Shown here piece after piece: positions 62,827 to 64,000 of a stretch of DNA of 64,000 bases; within the stretch, counting starts at the first letter, position 1; each line of letters begins with the position of its first letter. Position numbers and translations under genes: made by a program. This stretch comes from an uncultured Alloprevotella sp. GTDB taxonomy: Bacteria > Bacteroidota > Bacteroidia > Bacteroidales > Bacteroidaceae. The stretch is from assembly GCA_944322325.1 (NCBI GenBank), contig CALUOQ010000006.1, positions 1 to 64,000 on the forward strand, given 5' to 3'. The notes under the pieces were generated by a model. That model was not told where the DNA came from, made no database searches, and was given only the letters and a program-made list of their open reading frames with translations.

Positions 62827-62896
62827 TAACGCAACGCTGCAAATAAACGCTGCTCTATCGAACGAGCCGGTTATCAAGACATGAACCTGCACCATG

Positions 62897-62939
62897 AAAA
62901 GCTTCACAGTGAGACCCACGGTCTGCTGTGAGGCTTTTT
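62897..62939 (+). terminator. Terminator of inositol-3-phosphate synthase
   Basis: A long stem pairs 62897-62916 with 62920-62938 (one bulge, one wobble, loop CAC), ending in T5. It lies 70 bp after the stop. Confidence 0.85.
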
Positions 62940-62959
62940 ATAACGACAAATACCCACTT

Positions 62960-64000
62960 GTGAAACGATTCCTACTATTACTCACACTTCTCGTCACCAC
63001 CTGTCTACAGCTCGTTGCGCAAAACGTCAGCGGACGGGTCACCGACTCACGCACCGGGCGTCCCATCCCATTTGCCAACGTACATTATGAAGGAAGTGTG
63101 GGCGTACAGACCGACACCGCCGGACGCTACACCATTCCCCGCCGGGCCGCCACGCTGTGCATCTCCTACGTAGGATACAAACCCAAGCGCATCCCCATCC
63201 GCAACGCCACCATCGTAAACGTTGAACTTGAATACGACACCAAGGAAATGGGCGAGGCCGTCGTGCGTAGCCGTAAGCAGAAATACAGCCGCAAGAACAA
63301 CCCCGCCGTCGAACTCATGCGTAAAGTCATCGCCGCCAAGAAGCGGAGCGACCTTGCGCAGCACGAATACTACAGCTACAACAAATACCAGAAACTCACC
63401 TTCTCCCTCAACGAAGTGACGGAGAAGGTCTTCGAGGAGGGCAGTTTCAAGCGGATGCCTTTCCTCAAGGAACATGTCGAGCGCGACTCTGCCACCGGGA
63501 AATGGATTCTCCCCGTCTCCGTCGACGAGACGGTCACCCGCCAAATCTACCGCAAAGACCCCAAGACTGAAAAGGAAATCATCCTCGGCAAGCAGGCCAA
63601 CGGCGTCAACGAACTCTTCAACACGGGCGACATTATGTCCACCATGCTCCAAGACTGTTTCACCGACGTCAACATCTACGAGGACAACGTACGCCTCCTT
63701 CAGTACCCCTTCGTCAGCCCCATCTCTTCCCGCTCCGCCATTGCCTTCTACCGCTACTTCATCGAGGACACCCTCTACGTCGACACCGAGAAGTGCATCC
63801 GCGTCAGCTTCACGCCCAACAATTCGCAGGACTTCGGCTTCTCGGGCAACCTCTTCATCGTCGCCGACTCCACCTACCGCGTCAAGCGCGCTGAGATGGG
63901 CATTCCCTATCGTTCCGATGTCAACTGGGTCGAGCGCATGACCATCTCCCAGACGTTCGCCCCCCTTCCCTCCGGCGAGCAGGTCCTCGTTTCCGACGAC
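62960..64000 (+). CDS. DUF5686 protein with carboxypeptidase-like regulatory domain, 3' end outside window
   Basis: 347 codons are visible from a GTG start at 62960 to the window edge, without a stop. A signal peptide (KRFLLLLTLLVTTCLQLVAQ) is followed by a CarboxypepD_reg-like domain (NVSGRVTDSRTGRPIPFANV, CISYVGYKPKRIPI). Next comes the DUF5686 region with NNPAVELMRKVIAAKKRSDL, EYYSYNKYQKL and FRYFIEDTLYVD-like strands. DUF5686 proteins are large (about 800-850 residue) outer-membrane-associated proteins of Bacteroidota of unknown function. The GTG is the only start near the signal peptide. The remaining half or more lies beyond the window. Confidence 0.9.
   Translation, partial: MKRFLLLLTLLVTTCLQLVAQNVSGRVTDSRTGRPIPFANVHYEGSVGVQTDTAGRYTIPRRAATLCISYVGYKPKRIPIRNATIVNVELEYDTKEMGEAVVRSRKQKYSRKNNPAVELMRKVIAAKKRSDLAQHEYYSYNKYQKLTFSLNEVTEKVFEEGSFKRMPFLKEHVERDSATGKWILPVSVDETVTRQIYRKDPKTEKEIILGKQANGVNELFNTGDIMSTMLQDCFTDVNIYEDNVRLLQYPFVSPISSRSAIAFYRYFIEDTLYVDTEKCIRVSFTPNNSQDFGFSGNLFIVADSTYRVKRAEMGIPYRSDVNWVERMTISQTFAPLPSGEQVLVSDD

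Overview
The window comes from a Bacteroidota chromosome, almost certainly order Bacteroidales, and possibly Prevotellaceae or a relative. I infer this from three things: gene content (Rho with a long N-terminal insertion, a eukaryotic-type glycogen branching enzyme, a LruC-domain lipoprotein, DUF3078, DUF5686 and DUF6057 proteins, and a carboxynorspermidine-dehydrogenase-bcp-recA block), the lack of clear Shine-Dalgarno sites, and about twenty copies of the Bacteroidota -7 box TAnnTTTG at sensible distances upstream of genes. The species cannot be fixed from sequence reading alone. Layout. 1-640: end of an IS21-family element (start of istA plus end repeats) and a transposase scrap. 676-7764 (-): operon of an MltF-like lytic transglycosylase, a Dna2-like nuclease-helicase and an S9 peptidase, with a promoter at one end and a terminator at the other. 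7818-9605: Dabb protein, a conserved unknown, and a tRNA operon (Gly-Leu-Leu-Gly). 9606-18749 (-): guaA, then a tight run smpB-metH-GH5-GH92-nucleotidyltransferase. 18806-20497 (-): DUF4375-like protein, tRNA-Ser, an OmpH-like lipoprotein and its small membrane partner. 20611-28556 (+): pepD, a beta-helix lipoprotein, dnaB, ruvX, def and a TPR protein. 28734-35273 (-): tamB and rho. 35767-43346 (+): probable operon of PBP1A, kdsB, a MORN protein, glgB and a DUF6057 membrane protein. 43665-46745: divergent pair of a cysteine-rich AraC regulator and a P1B heavy-metal ATPase. 46835-50482 (-): sugar nucleotidyltransferase, recA, bcp and carboxynorspermidine dehydrogenase. 50712-55581 (-): tRNA-Ser, LruC lipoprotein with a long structured leader, mazG and a metallophosphoesterase. 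55906-64000 (+): DUF3078, glucosaminidase-LysM, a Trp-rich secreted protein, a FadL-type porin, a META lipoprotein, inositol-3-phosphate synthase, and a DUF5686 protein cut by the window end. Most of the window is housekeeping or envelope DNA with few signs of transfer outside the left end. No complete defence system, CRISPR array, prophage or SusCD-type polysaccharide locus is present. The signals most worth following are: (1) a dispersed family of short tandem arrays with an exact 21-bp period at three intergenic sites, one of which forms the mazG terminator; (2) the Cys-cluster AraC regulator paired with a metal pump and a palindromic operator candidate; (3) two face-to-face interlocked divergent promoters; and (4) a structured leader of about 300 nt upstream of the LruC lipoprotein gene. 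Many gene pairs share an ATGA stop/start overlap, which suggests translational coupling.
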